This document shows positions 54,773 through 61,988 of a stretch of DNA of 64,000 bases, one piece after another. How positions within the stretch are numbered: position 1 is the stretch's first letter; every line of letters starts with the position of its first letter. The notes under the pieces are model-generated. The model was not told the DNA's origin. It worked only from the letters and a program-made list of their open reading frames with translations, and did no database searches. Source of the DNA: Pseudomonadota bacterium (GTDB lineage Bacteria > Desulfobacterota > Desulfobulbia > Desulfobulbales > Desulfocapsaceae); contig JAEYNP010000120.1 of NCBI GenBank assembly GCA_023412495.1, positions 62,001 through 126,000 on the forward strand. The letters run 5' to 3'. The position numbers were made by a program, and so were the translations under genes.

Positions 54773-55505
54773 AATAAAATAATAATCGGCCCTGCAGGGA
54801 TGCGCTATGAGAAAAGGTGGCGCATTGAGGGGCCATCCTCCTTTAAGGGGAGGCTTTCGGGGAGTCGAGACCATCTGACCCCGGTACGAAAGCCGAAAGT
54901 TTTAACAACGGCGAAAGGGTTTTAACTGTAGATGTATGTCCTTGTTTTAATGCAACAAAACTACCGACTTTGCATAATAGTAAGATTATATGCCGTACCT
55001 TCGCCTGTTATGCCTATATAATGTAATAAAAACACATACATGGGCCTATTTATCCCGTTACCGATCAGTCTGCTTACAAGCTCAAAAAATGGCCCTGGCT
55101 TTGTCGGTGAAAATTCAAATAAATAACGTAATATCAATTATATATCACAAAAATATTTCTGAGAAAAATGTTAAAAAACACGGCAGTTTTAACATGCAAA
55201 CTTTTGGCATGCTCATTTTTCATGCATGAGATTTTTGCATGTGGGCCGGTGCCCCCCGCGCCTGTCTGCGGTTTTTCGGGGGGTGGGGGGTGGTCAGCCC
55301 GGAAGGCCCTGTATTCGCTGAATGCATAGATACTTTTTCGGTACTTTTATGCGGTTTTATCCGGGATACCATGGGAATTTATGGGAACGCTCCAAGTGCC
55401 TTCCGAGCCTTTATGCTTTGATGGGCTTTTGGGTTAAAAGGTTGGAAAAAGGTTGGCAATAGTTGTGGGTTTCTTAATGGAATTGTGAACACTGATGGGG
55501 GAAAA
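54773..55505. other. AT-rich spacer, no credible gene
   Basis: About 730 bases. Open frames of 60-79 codons (for example 54990-55229) have no ribosome binding site and low-complexity products. A CCCCCCG/CGGGGGG hairpin lies in 55246-55290 next to G-runs. Strongly AT-rich at 54890-55230, suggesting acquired DNA or decayed genes. Confidence 0.5.
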
Positions 55506-55988
55506 ATGCAGCCGGTAAAAGACCTCAAACACGTACAGGTCAAAGGGAAAAAGTATCTGTTGCCTGTCGAGGACATAAGCGTTGAAAAGCTCATTCAGCA
55601 GAAATCCAGGCTCAAGGATAAAATGGATGAGGTCAAACGGGAGTCCGAAGAGGTGGACGCTCAATTGGTAGAGATAGCTAGGACCAGGCGGGAAGGAACC
55701 ACTACGGTAACGCTGCAGGGTATCAGTGATGAAGCCGTTATCACTTTCCGGGAAAGCTTTGCAGTGTCGCCGGACGTGGAGGAAATAGCCGTTCCCCTGG
55801 GGCCGCTCTTTGATCGATTCTTCAAAAAAGATATCACCTACAAGACTACGGCGGACTTCAAGAAATTTATGGAGTCAGGTCATGCCCTCGGGCTGGAAAA
55901 TGCAGAAGAAGCCAAAAAGGCCATTCGGGATTACGTCACCGTCAAAGAGACAAAGCCCAATGTGAAAATTCAGCAGCGGAAGGAATGA
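55506..55988 (+). CDS. Unknown protein with N-terminal coiled coil
   Basis: 160 aa, ATG 55506 after TGGGGGAAAA. The N-terminal third is a coiled coil (VEKLIQQKSRLKDKMDEVKRESEEVDAQLVEIA). The rest has ITFRESFAVSPDVEEIAVPLGPLFDRFFKKDITYKTTADFKKFMESG and a basic tail. No family recognised, but the pattern is common in small phage and plasmid cargo. Lies 258 nt before the resolvase on the same strand. Confidence 0.7.
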   Translation: MQPVKDLKHVQVKGKKYLLPVEDISVEKLIQQKSRLKDKMDEVKRESEEVDAQLVEIARTRREGTTTVTLQGISDEAVITFRESFAVSPDVEEIAVPLGPLFDRFFKKDITYKTTADFKKFMESGHALGLENAEEAKKAIRDYVTVKETKPNVKIQQRKE

Positions 55989-56107
55989 TCAATCCTGCTG
56001 ATTGATCGGAGGAAAAACCGGCACCGTGAGCGCCGGCGCCGGTCGGATCGGCGGCTATGTGCCTGCCTTCACCCTGGGGCGTATCAATCGAATTTATGAA
56101 CCGCCGT

Positions 56108-56213
56108 TGTCAAAAAGGTATACCTTTGTGGCACCTCATTAAGCCCCTGTCAAAAAGGTTGAAAAACGACTTATTGACACGATATCTAAAATGGTCTATG
56201 ATCTTATTGACAC
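56108..56213 (+). promoter_or_regulatory. Promoter and direct repeats upstream of resolvase
   Basis: TTGACA (56174-56179) and TATGAT (56197-56202) are separated by 17 nt, close to consensus. Two pairs of direct repeats overlap it: TGTCAAAAAGGT at 56108 and 56148, and CTTATTGACAC at 56170 and 56203. The second pair overlaps the promoter. Such repeats could be resolvase (res) subsites, giving autoregulation. Confidence 0.65.
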
Positions 56214-56245
56214 TTCACCACGACATTTGACCACAGGGGGACCAC

Positions 56246-56806
56246 ATGAGCAAGCGGGTAGGATACATCAGGGTGAGCAGCGCCGACCAAAAAACCGACA
56301 GGCAGCTTGAAGGGATCGAGCTTGATAAGACCTTTGCAGAGAAGATCAGCGGCAAGGACACAAAGCGGCCGGTCCTGCAGGCCATGCTTGACTTCATCCG
56401 GGAAGGTGACCGGGTATTTGTCCACGAGCTTTCCCGCCTTGGTCGGTCTATGATCGATCTGCATCAGATCGTTGAGCAGATCACTGGGAAGGGCGCCGCA
56501 ATCAGCTTTGTGAAAGAAGGGCTGGAGTTTTCGCCAGGCCAGGCAGACCCGGTAAAGCAAGCCATGTTCGGCATGCTTTCTGTATTCGCCCAATTCGAGC
56601 GGTCGCTTATCAAGCAGCGGCAGGCAGAAGGGATCGCGTCGGCAAAGGCGAAGGGGAAACATCTCGGTAGGCCTTCCATATTGACCGTAGCTCAACGGAA
56701 AGAGATATCCGCAAGGGTTGCAGCAGGGGCAGCGATAAAGACCGTAGCGGCCGAATTTGCAGTATCCAGGGCCACCGTTTATAACTGCGTCACCGATGCC
56801 CAATAG
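56246..56806 (+). CDS. Serine recombinase/resolvase
   Basis: 186 aa. The N-terminal catalytic domain has YIRVSSADQKTDRQL with the active-site Ser at residue 10-11, EKISGKDTKRP, the VHELSRLGRS arginine motif at about 59-68, and the FAQFERSLIKQRQAEGI E-helix. The C-terminal HTH of about 45 residues ends in AEFAVSRATVYNC. All catalytic residues intact. Resolves cointegrates or inverts DNA; the likely site is the direct-repeat region just upstream. Confidence 0.92.
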   Translation: MSKRVGYIRVSSADQKTDRQLEGIELDKTFAEKISGKDTKRPVLQAMLDFIREGDRVFVHELSRLGRSMIDLHQIVEQITGKGAAISFVKEGLEFSPGQADPVKQAMFGMLSVFAQFERSLIKQRQAEGIASAKAKGKHLGRPSILTVAQRKEISARVAAGAAIKTVAAEFAVSRATVYNCVTDAQ

Positions 56807-56829
56807 CTGATTTCCGAGGTCGCTCAATC

Positions 56830-57069
56830 ATGCCTATCGCCCGCGTCACCATGAAACCTCGCCGCTCGTTTCCGGCCCTATTCGCCATCGCCTTGCTGCT
56901 GGTGCTGCCTGCCACTCGTGACGCCGCCCTGGCCATCGGCTTTTTGCTACCCATCTGTCTGCTATTGACCTGCGCCGGGGGGCTGGTCAATACTCGCCTG
57001 GCCGCCGTCATGGCGGTTCTGTCGCTCTCCGTGCTCATCATCGGTGTGCTCTCGAACCTGCACATCTAA
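56830..57069 (+). CDS. Small hydrophobic membrane protein (possible)
   Basis: 79 aa, ATG 56830, no clear ribosome binding site. Three hydrophobic stretches (FPALFAIALLLVLP, LAIGFLLPICLLLTCAGG, LAAVMAVLSLSVLIIGVL) separated by short loops. It lies 23 nt after the resolvase. It could be a phage-type membrane effector or a chance open frame; the compact TM pattern favours a real protein modestly. Confidence 0.45.
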   Translation: MPIARVTMKPRRSFPALFAIALLLVLPATRDAALAIGFLLPICLLLTCAGGLVNTRLAAVMAVLSLSVLIIGVLSNLHI

Positions 57070-57502
57070 ACGGCATGGTGGCATGAGTGCTGCTTGAAAG
57101 CTGAAATACGCTTTGTCAGAGGACGGATTCATTTTAAGGACCACGAAGGGAGAACAGGCCGGCCGCGATTCGGATCCGCAATAGTGATTTTCAGGCCGGA
57201 GTGCAACAGAGCGGACCGCTTTTCTATTTGATCGGTCAGGAGTATTGATATACCGTAACGGTACGGCACACGTGACACGGTGATATTCTCCCGGCCGTAG
57301 CACGGGCCATTGGTCCGGAGCGATATGCAGGGTTGCCCGGTTCACGCCGGGAAGGGAGGCCCTGCCGTGTTGCCGTTTCTTTCATCATTTCAACCATCAA
57401 GCATGGCGATGAACTACATAGCGGTACTTATGACGGTATTTTGAGGCTTTGCAAAATATTAATTGTAACGATTTCAAAAAGATAAGCTGTGAATCACAAG
57501 GT
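57070..57502. other. Right end of the element, no gene
   Basis: About 430 bases up to attR. No open frame with a start signal. One arm-type sequence GACGGTAT is at 57432-57439. A GATATGCAGGGTTGCCCGGTTCACGCC stretch has no known match. Confidence 0.45.
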
Positions 57503-57516
57503 CTGCTTCTCCGCCA
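57503..57516 (+). repeat. attR core, 14-bp direct repeat
   Basis: CTGCTTCTCCGCCA, identical to the last 14 bases of tRNA-Ser at 44980-44993. It marks the right end of the integrated element. Confidence 0.9.
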
Positions 57517-57531
57517 GAAATCGAAATGCAA

Positions 57532-57570
57532 AAAGGCTAACTGGGTGTCCGGTTAGCCTTTCTTGTTTTT
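57532..57570 (+). terminator. Displaced terminator of tRNA-Ser
   Basis: AAAGGCTAAC (57532-57541) pairs with GTTAGCCTTT (57552-57561), followed by TCTTGTTTTT. It lies 16 nt after attR, the position of a tRNA terminator before the element inserted. Confidence 0.8.
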
Positions 57571-57587
57571 GGGGCCGATTTGGCGCC

Positions 57588-58088
57588 TTAGCCCTTGAAG
57601 TGAATGATGATTTTGGTCGCCTTGCTTCCCGGTTCGGCGTAGACCTCCATGGTCGGTATATCCGGACGGCGGCCGCCCGTCCGATAAATCCGCTTTTCCT
57701 TTGTTATAACATCGCGGGAGGTATCCGGGACATGGATTTCCCCCCCTGTGTCAAAGACGATCTTCATGGAGCTGCCGTAATCCCAGCCGAGTTTGGGCGA
57801 GACGAATTTGGGGCGGAGAATCTTGTCGATGGAGATCACGCCGCTCTTCTCGATGACCTCGGTTTTGGTGAACGGCGGATCGGCGATATGACCGCTCGTG
57901 GCCGCATGGGCGGGAAGCACGGCAAATTCCGCCAGCGGTGTGGTCCAAGTCTGGGGTATCATGCTGCAGCCGGCGACCGCCACGGCCCCCACCGCCATTT
58001 TTCGCAGGACAGACCTTCTATCCCTGTCAATGGGATTTTGTCCCCCGCTCCGGTTTTCGCAATCTCGATTGTCAGTGCCGATAGTCAT
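57588..58088 (-). CDS. Tat-signal small exported protein of PqqD/HprK-like cluster
   Basis: 166 aa, ATG 58088. The twin-arginine signal DRRSVLRKMAVGAVAVAGCS is at residues 23-42, then the segment WTTPLAEFAVLPAHAATSG (48-66) that recurs in small exported proteins beside PqqD/HprK-like clusters. The mature part (about 100 residues) has no known fold; it has a strong SSM-KIVFDTGGEIHVPDTSRD strand pattern and ends in IHFKG. It is the last gene of the minus-strand cluster with the nucleotidyltransferase 95 nt upstream. Likely the exported product or partner of the system. Confidence 0.75.
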   Translation of the reverse strand: MTIGTDNRDCENRSGGQNPIDRDRRSVLRKMAVGAVAVAGCSMIPQTWTTPLAEFAVLPAHAATSGHIADPPFTKTEVIEKSGVISIDKILRPKFVSPKLGWDYGSSMKIVFDTGGEIHVPDTSRDVITKEKRIYRTGGRRPDIPTMEVYAEPGSKATKIIIHFKG

Positions 58089-58182
58089 CAGGTCCTCATG
58101 TCGTAAATTTGGGAAAAGACATTCATTTCGCTTGTTTGGCAGATTTGTCTTGAAATTGCAAGAAAAATCAAAAGTATGTAAT

Positions 58183-59322
58183 TTATCTCCCGAATTTTCC
58201 TGCCTTCTCGGCTTGCAGCCGGAAGGCCTTGAGCCACCGATACAGCATGAGAGGGTGATCGACCCATCGCGCCCTCATCAACCCCTGGCCTGGCAAGCAT
58301 CCGTAATAGATCTGCATCCACCACTGCGAAGGAATGAACGTGTCTCTGATCAATCCCGGCAATTCCATGAAGTTCCCGGCCTGCGGGCGACGCCTTGGCC
58401 AGCCGTGATACCCCATTCCCGGCTGGTCAGGAGCTGTCGCGAGATTCAGGTTCAGGTGTTGCACCACCGAGTCCGTCCAGGGAGTCAGGCAATGGAAGGC
58501 GGAAAGAACCCGCTGTACGGCAGGAAAATCTTCCCGGACCCGGTCCCAGTCGATCTGTTCGTAACGCTGTTCCACCAGGGTCATGATATCTGCCAGGTGG
58601 ATGAGCCGATACGGCTCATAGGTGAGCGGAGCCCTGAGGCCGTGCAGATACAGGTGCCGGAGCATATCCTCCAGACAGAGCGTCCTGGCCCGGACGCCGC
58701 CGATGGCGACCGGCAGGCTCGCCCCCAGGGATCTTTCCAGGGGCCACGCGGGGTACTCCCGGTGGTACGGCAGGAGGTTACGATGCACTTCGATGGTTAT
58801 CACCATCCCTTCGACCTTCCTGGCCATCGGCACGAGATGGTAGTAATCCTCCGGGATGTCCTCCCTGACCTCGGGCGTATATCCCAGTTCCCCGAGTATT
58901 GCCTGCATTTTCGGCAGATCGGCCTCACCGACCAGCAGATCCACATCCCGCATCGGGCGAAGCCCCGGCTGGCTGTAGAGAAAGCTGGCAAGGGCAATGC
59001 CCTTGGCGGTAATGACCTCTATGTTCTCCGCTTGGCAAAGGCGAAGTATGCCAGCCACCGCCTCGTTTCTGATCCGGGCGGCCTGGCCGCTGCGAAGGGC
59101 AAGGCTCTGCAGCACGAGGCGGACCTTGCGCGGGAGGGGGTAGCCGAGAGCCTGGACATGCTTTAAGAACAGGGGCGCAAGGCCGTGGTGTTCGGCTCGG
59201 GCGATCAACTCTTCCCAGGAAGGGTTTTGTCCGGCGAACTTATGCAATTGGGAATGCAGCAACCGATACATCTGTTCCGTGCCGACGTCGCGGGCGCAGA
59301 TTGCAAGCAATTCGACGATCAT
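58183..59322 (-). CDS. Nucleotidyltransferase family protein of PqqD/HprK-like cluster
   Basis: 379 aa. Central motif AKGIALASFLYSQPGLRPMRDVDLLV (about 105-130) matches the NTP_transf_5-type nucleotidyltransferase fold with its DxD (DVD). The rest is helical. Start ATG 59322 overlaps the stop of the kinase-like gene (59319) by 4 nt, so the two are coupled. Transfers a nucleotide in theory; the substrate is unknown. Typically found beside PqqD-like and HprK-like genes. Confidence 0.87.
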   Translation of the reverse strand: MIVELLAICARDVGTEQMYRLLHSQLHKFAGQNPSWEELIARAEHHGLAPLFLKHVQALGYPLPRKVRLVLQSLALRSGQAARIRNEAVAGILRLCQAENIEVITAKGIALASFLYSQPGLRPMRDVDLLVGEADLPKMQAILGELGYTPEVREDIPEDYYHLVPMARKVEGMVITIEVHRNLLPYHREYPAWPLERSLGASLPVAIGGVRARTLCLEDMLRHLYLHGLRAPLTYEPYRLIHLADIMTLVEQRYEQIDWDRVREDFPAVQRVLSAFHCLTPWTDSVVQHLNLNLATAPDQPGMGYHGWPRRRPQAGNFMELPGLIRDTFIPSQWWMQIYYGCLPGQGLMRARWVDHPLMLYRWLKAFRLQAEKAGKFGR

Positions 59323-60173
59323 GGCCGGTTCGAAATCCCACGGAGCAGTCCGGCTATTGTCTCATCGAGACCGTCGAAGCTCCCGTACGAGAGCCTCCAG
59401 GCCGGCGCCGCTCCTGCAACTGACATGATCTGGGCGAAGCCGTGATCGGTGAGATTCCGGCCATTGACGTTGCAGGCCATCAGCCCGGCGCCGGCCTGAG
59501 CCCGCGAGATCTGCTCCACTTGCAGCCTCGTCCCGGGACGATACATCGGGAACAGCAATACCGACGGCGATACATTCGCGGCGCTGGGGGCAGGATTGAG
59601 CATCCGGTGGGGCACAATCATCCCGTGCCCGTCTTCGAGCAGGGCGGAGGCTTCGCCGGCTGCTAACATCGACTTCACCAGCTCCCGTGCCCCAGGTTTT
59701 ATGTGGAGCGGACGGGTGAAGCAGCGGAGGTGCAGGGGGGCGGCGGGAAGGAACACCAGCTCATCGGTAAGGTAGACAAAGCCGCGGGCGGCAAGCCAGG
59801 CGGCGAGCGTGCTTTTCCCTGAGCCGCTTTGCCCGGGGATGAGGATTGCCTCTGGGCCGCAAGCCACCGCCGCGGCGTGCAGGGCCACTCCAACGTCATT
59901 TTCGTTCAGGAGGTGGAAGATGACCCGATCGAACAACACGGCTGCAAAGAAGACTCCTAAGGCTCCGGTCGCCCAGTCCCTGTCGTTGTCGATCAGCACC
60001 AGTTTCCCGCTCTGGCCGCCTACAGAGACAATTTCCAATACGCTGTCCGGTGGGCGAGTACCCGCATCGCCCGCCATCTCGCCAAAAAGGAAGGCAAGCC
60101 ACGAGGCCACCGCCTGGCTCTCGTGACGAATCAGGACACTCCGGCCGGCGAAGGTTATCGCGTACTCCGGCAT
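59319..60173 (-). CDS. HprK-like P-loop kinase (HPr-rel-A type)
   Basis: 284 aa. Walker A GQSGSGKST at residues 114-122 is preceded by LHAAAVACGPEAILIP and followed by FVYLTDELVFLP, the HprK fold. No N-terminal HPr-kinase ligand domain as in canonical HprK, and no HPr is nearby. It lies 3 nt after pqqD and overlaps the nucleotidyltransferase. Phosphorylation of a peptide or small protein is a plausible role; not shown. Confidence 0.87.
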   Translation of the reverse strand: MPEYAITFAGRSVLIRHESQAVASWLAFLFGEMAGDAGTRPPDSVLEIVSVGGQSGKLVLIDNDRDWATGALGVFFAAVLFDRVIFHLLNENDVGVALHAAAVACGPEAILIPGQSGSGKSTLAAWLAARGFVYLTDELVFLPAAPLHLRCFTRPLHIKPGARELVKSMLAAGEASALLEDGHGMIVPHRMLNPAPSAANVSPSVLLFPMYRPGTRLQVEQISRAQAGAGLMACNVNGRNLTDHGFAQIMSVAGAAPAWRLSYGSFDGLDETIAGLLRGISNRP

Positions 60174-60176
60174 GAA

Positions 60177-60449
60177 TCAGTGTAATTCGGCGACCTGCCG
60201 GGCAACCAGAGATTCGATGAGGGTGCAGACTTCAGGTCCGATTCGGTCAGCACTCTCCGGGTACATTTGGCCGAGAACCTCGATGATCTCCCCAACGGAC
60301 CTTTGTCCGTCGCAGAGCTGCCAGACGAGGGCTCCCGTCTCGTTGAAATAGATGGACGTGGTGAGGGAAGGGTGATAGACGACGATTTCGCCGTCCAGCC
60401 GTTCAAGAAAAAAATCCGGTTTCAGTTTAACGATTTTTCTATAGATCAT
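60177..60449 (-). CDS. PqqD-family peptide-binding protein
   Basis: 90 aa. PqqD fold: KPDFFLERLDGEIVVYHPSLTTSIYFNETGALVWQLCDGQRSVGEIIEVL with the NETGALVW and GQRSVGEI pieces. PqqD-type domains bind peptide substrates for RiPP enzymes. Start ATG 60449 overlaps the TGA of the upstream 22-codon ORF (60446-60448). Confidence 0.88.
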   Translation of the reverse strand: MIYRKIVKLKPDFFLERLDGEIVVYHPSLTTSIYFNETGALVWQLCDGQRSVGEIIEVLGQMYPESADRIGPEVCTLIESLVARQVAELH

Positions 60450-60514
60450 AAGGGCTGCACGCGAATGTGAGATGGCAGGCCGCCGGGCTGCAGGACCAGG
60501 TCGATTTCAGGCAT
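60446..60514 (-). CDS. Possible 22-aa leader peptide or RiPP-like precursor
   Basis: Minus-strand ATG 60514 is preceded by AGGGAGTG at 7-8 nt. The product is MPEIDLVLQPGGLPSHIRVQ plus PL, and TGA overlaps the pqqD ATG (ATGA). A longer in-frame ORF to 60631 exists but has no ribosome binding site. The overlap and ribosome binding site suggest translation coupled to pqqD. It may be a peptide substrate, a short regulatory leader, or the remnant of a longer gene. Confidence 0.5.
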   Translation of the reverse strand: MPEIDLVLQPGGLPSHIRVQPL

Positions 60515-60653
60515 AGTAGCACTCCCTGCCGGCAGTCCGCTCCTCTTTTCGGTGCGATCCCGAACAAATATCAAGGGCAGGGGCTGCGATCGGCGAGAAG
60601 GCGCACCATGTCCGGCAGGCGCCGTTCCCACCGATCGAGAGCCTGACGCCCAC

Positions 60654-61289
60654 TCAGCGGATGAAGTTCATGTAGATCTTGTCCTCCCGTTCCGGGGCCG
60701 GGATGGTCTTTTTGCCGTGTTCCACCAGTTTCATCAGCCAGGCCATGTTGCGCCCGAGCGTCCGCATGATCTGCCTGCCTTCCTCGTCCTGGACCGCCTC
60801 GCCCGGCCTGGTGCCGTGGATTACGTTCCAGTAGTTGGCGGTCGGGATGAGCATCTCCGAATACAACAGGAAGTTGTTGAGCTGGTTAAAGGTCGGTAGG
60901 CCGCCCGAGCGGCGGACTGCCGCGACCGCCGCGCCGACCTTGTGGCGTAGCATGCGGTTATTGACCCCGGTCACATAGAAGGCCCGGTCGAGAAAGGATT
61001 TCATGGTCCCGCCGATGGCCGAGAAGTGGACGGGGGAGCCGATGATGAGGCCGTCCGCCTCCTTCATTTTCTGGATCCAGTCGTTCACCTCGTCGTCGGT
61101 CTGTACGCACTGCTCGTTTCTCTTCTTGGCGCACTGGCCGCAGGCGAGGCAGCCGCGGATGGCCTTGTTGCCCACATGGACGATCTCCGTCTCGATGCCT
61201 TCGCTGCTCAACTCCTCGGCGACCATCTGTATCGCATGATAGGTGTTGCCGTTCTTGTTCGGACTGCCGTTGAATGCCACTGTTTTCAA
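60654..61289 (-). CDS. Flavodoxin-fold NAD(P)H-dependent FMN reductase with Cys motif
   Basis: 211 aa. TTG 61289 is chosen because AGGAGG lies 7 nt upstream; ATG 61322 is upstream of that site. The flavodoxin-like start MKTVAFNGSPNKNGNTYHAIQ carries the FMN phosphate-binding loop, followed by CLACGQCAKKRNEQC (about 47-61), an iron-sulfur-type cluster as in iron-sulfur flavoproteins. PVHFSAIGGTMKSFLDR follows. Electron carrier or reductase for an unknown substrate. Confidence 0.88.
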   Translation of the reverse strand: MKTVAFNGSPNKNGNTYHAIQMVAEELSSEGIETEIVHVGNKAIRGCLACGQCAKKRNEQCVQTDDEVNDWIQKMKEADGLIIGSPVHFSAIGGTMKSFLDRAFYVTGVNNRMLRHKVGAAVAAVRRSGGLPTFNQLNNFLLYSEMLIPTANYWNVIHGTRPGEAVQDEEGRQIMRTLGRNMAWLMKLVEHGKKTIPAPEREDKIYMNFIR

Positions 61290-61322
61290 GTCAATTCCTC
61301 CTGTTGCGGGTAGTTGGTTCAT

Positions 61323-61988
61323 TTGCCGAAATTTCTACATTTCACCAAACGGATCAGGGCGTCAAGAACGCACTTTTGCGTAACGAAGTATCCCTTTCGC
61401 CACGGAGTACCTTTTTAGTACCTTAGAAATTCGTTTCTTGCTTTTTAAGAACGAATTTCGTGAAGGTACTTATCCCCTCTGCTGTGGGAGGGGATAACAG
61501 CCCTTGGGTTGCGGGCGCAGCCCGCATTAGTACTTTAGAAATTCGTTTCTTGTTTTTCGAAAGGAATTTCGTGAAGGTACTTATACCCCTCAAGGAGGTA
61601 CTGAAAAAGAGTCCCCTCTGCTGTTAGAGGGGATGACAGCCCTGGGGTTGCCGTGGGAGGGGATGACAATCCTTGGTTGCGGGCCGTCAGCCCGCATGAG
61701 GAACAGATACGGCTGGCGAGAAAAAATGGCGCCGACGTAGAATAGTCGGACAGGCCTCGCATCGGGATAATAAATTCGAAAAAGTTGATTTTTTAGGCCC
61801 CGCGCCGCGTGGCAATTCCGGATTATGTTCCTGACTTCTTTGGATTGACTCTCAATTCGACATCGCATACACTCATTGCATTCATTTGTCCGTTGGTAAG
61901 AAAGGCCCGGATTCTTCCGGGAATGAAAGCCCCGATGCTCCCGGGGAGGTTCGACCTGTAGAGAATACAGGCAAGCAGGCGGAAGGAA
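61323..61988. repeat. Spacer with repeated palindromes
   Basis: Two copies of the GTACCTT...AAGGTAC palindrome (61418-61469 and 61530-61580) share TAGAAATTCGTTTCTTG and AATTTCGTGAAGGTACTTAT. Between and after them are CCCCTCTGCTGT..AGGGGAT hairpins (61474-61500, 61612-61640) and two near copies of CCTTGGGTTGCGGGC/CCTTGGTTGCGGGCC. No gene. These are a mobile or amplifying repeat cluster. Confidence 0.75.

Larger units (their letters stand above)
44980..57516 (+). mobile_element. Integrated satellite-like element at tRNA-Ser
   Basis: 12.5 kb between two copies of CTGCTTCTCCGCCA. It contains integrase next to the tRNA, regulators, primase-helicase, iteron origin, a second tyrosine recombinase, a Mor-type activator, a serine resolvase and several unknown genes. 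No capsid, tail, terminase, conjugation or resistance genes were seen. Gene order (int, regulator, AlpA, RNA-controlled leader, primase) resembles P4-like phage satellites. The tRNA's original terminator now lies just beyond the right repeat (57532-57570), which confirms the direction of insertion. Confidence 0.88.

Noticed and set aside
54990..55229. 79-codon ORF in the AT-rich part of the element
   Set aside because: No ribosome binding site, low-complexity product, no recognised domain.
61323..61988. CRISPR array
   Set aside because: Only two long palindromic copies with unequal spacers and no cas genes; they belong to a dispersed palindrome family.
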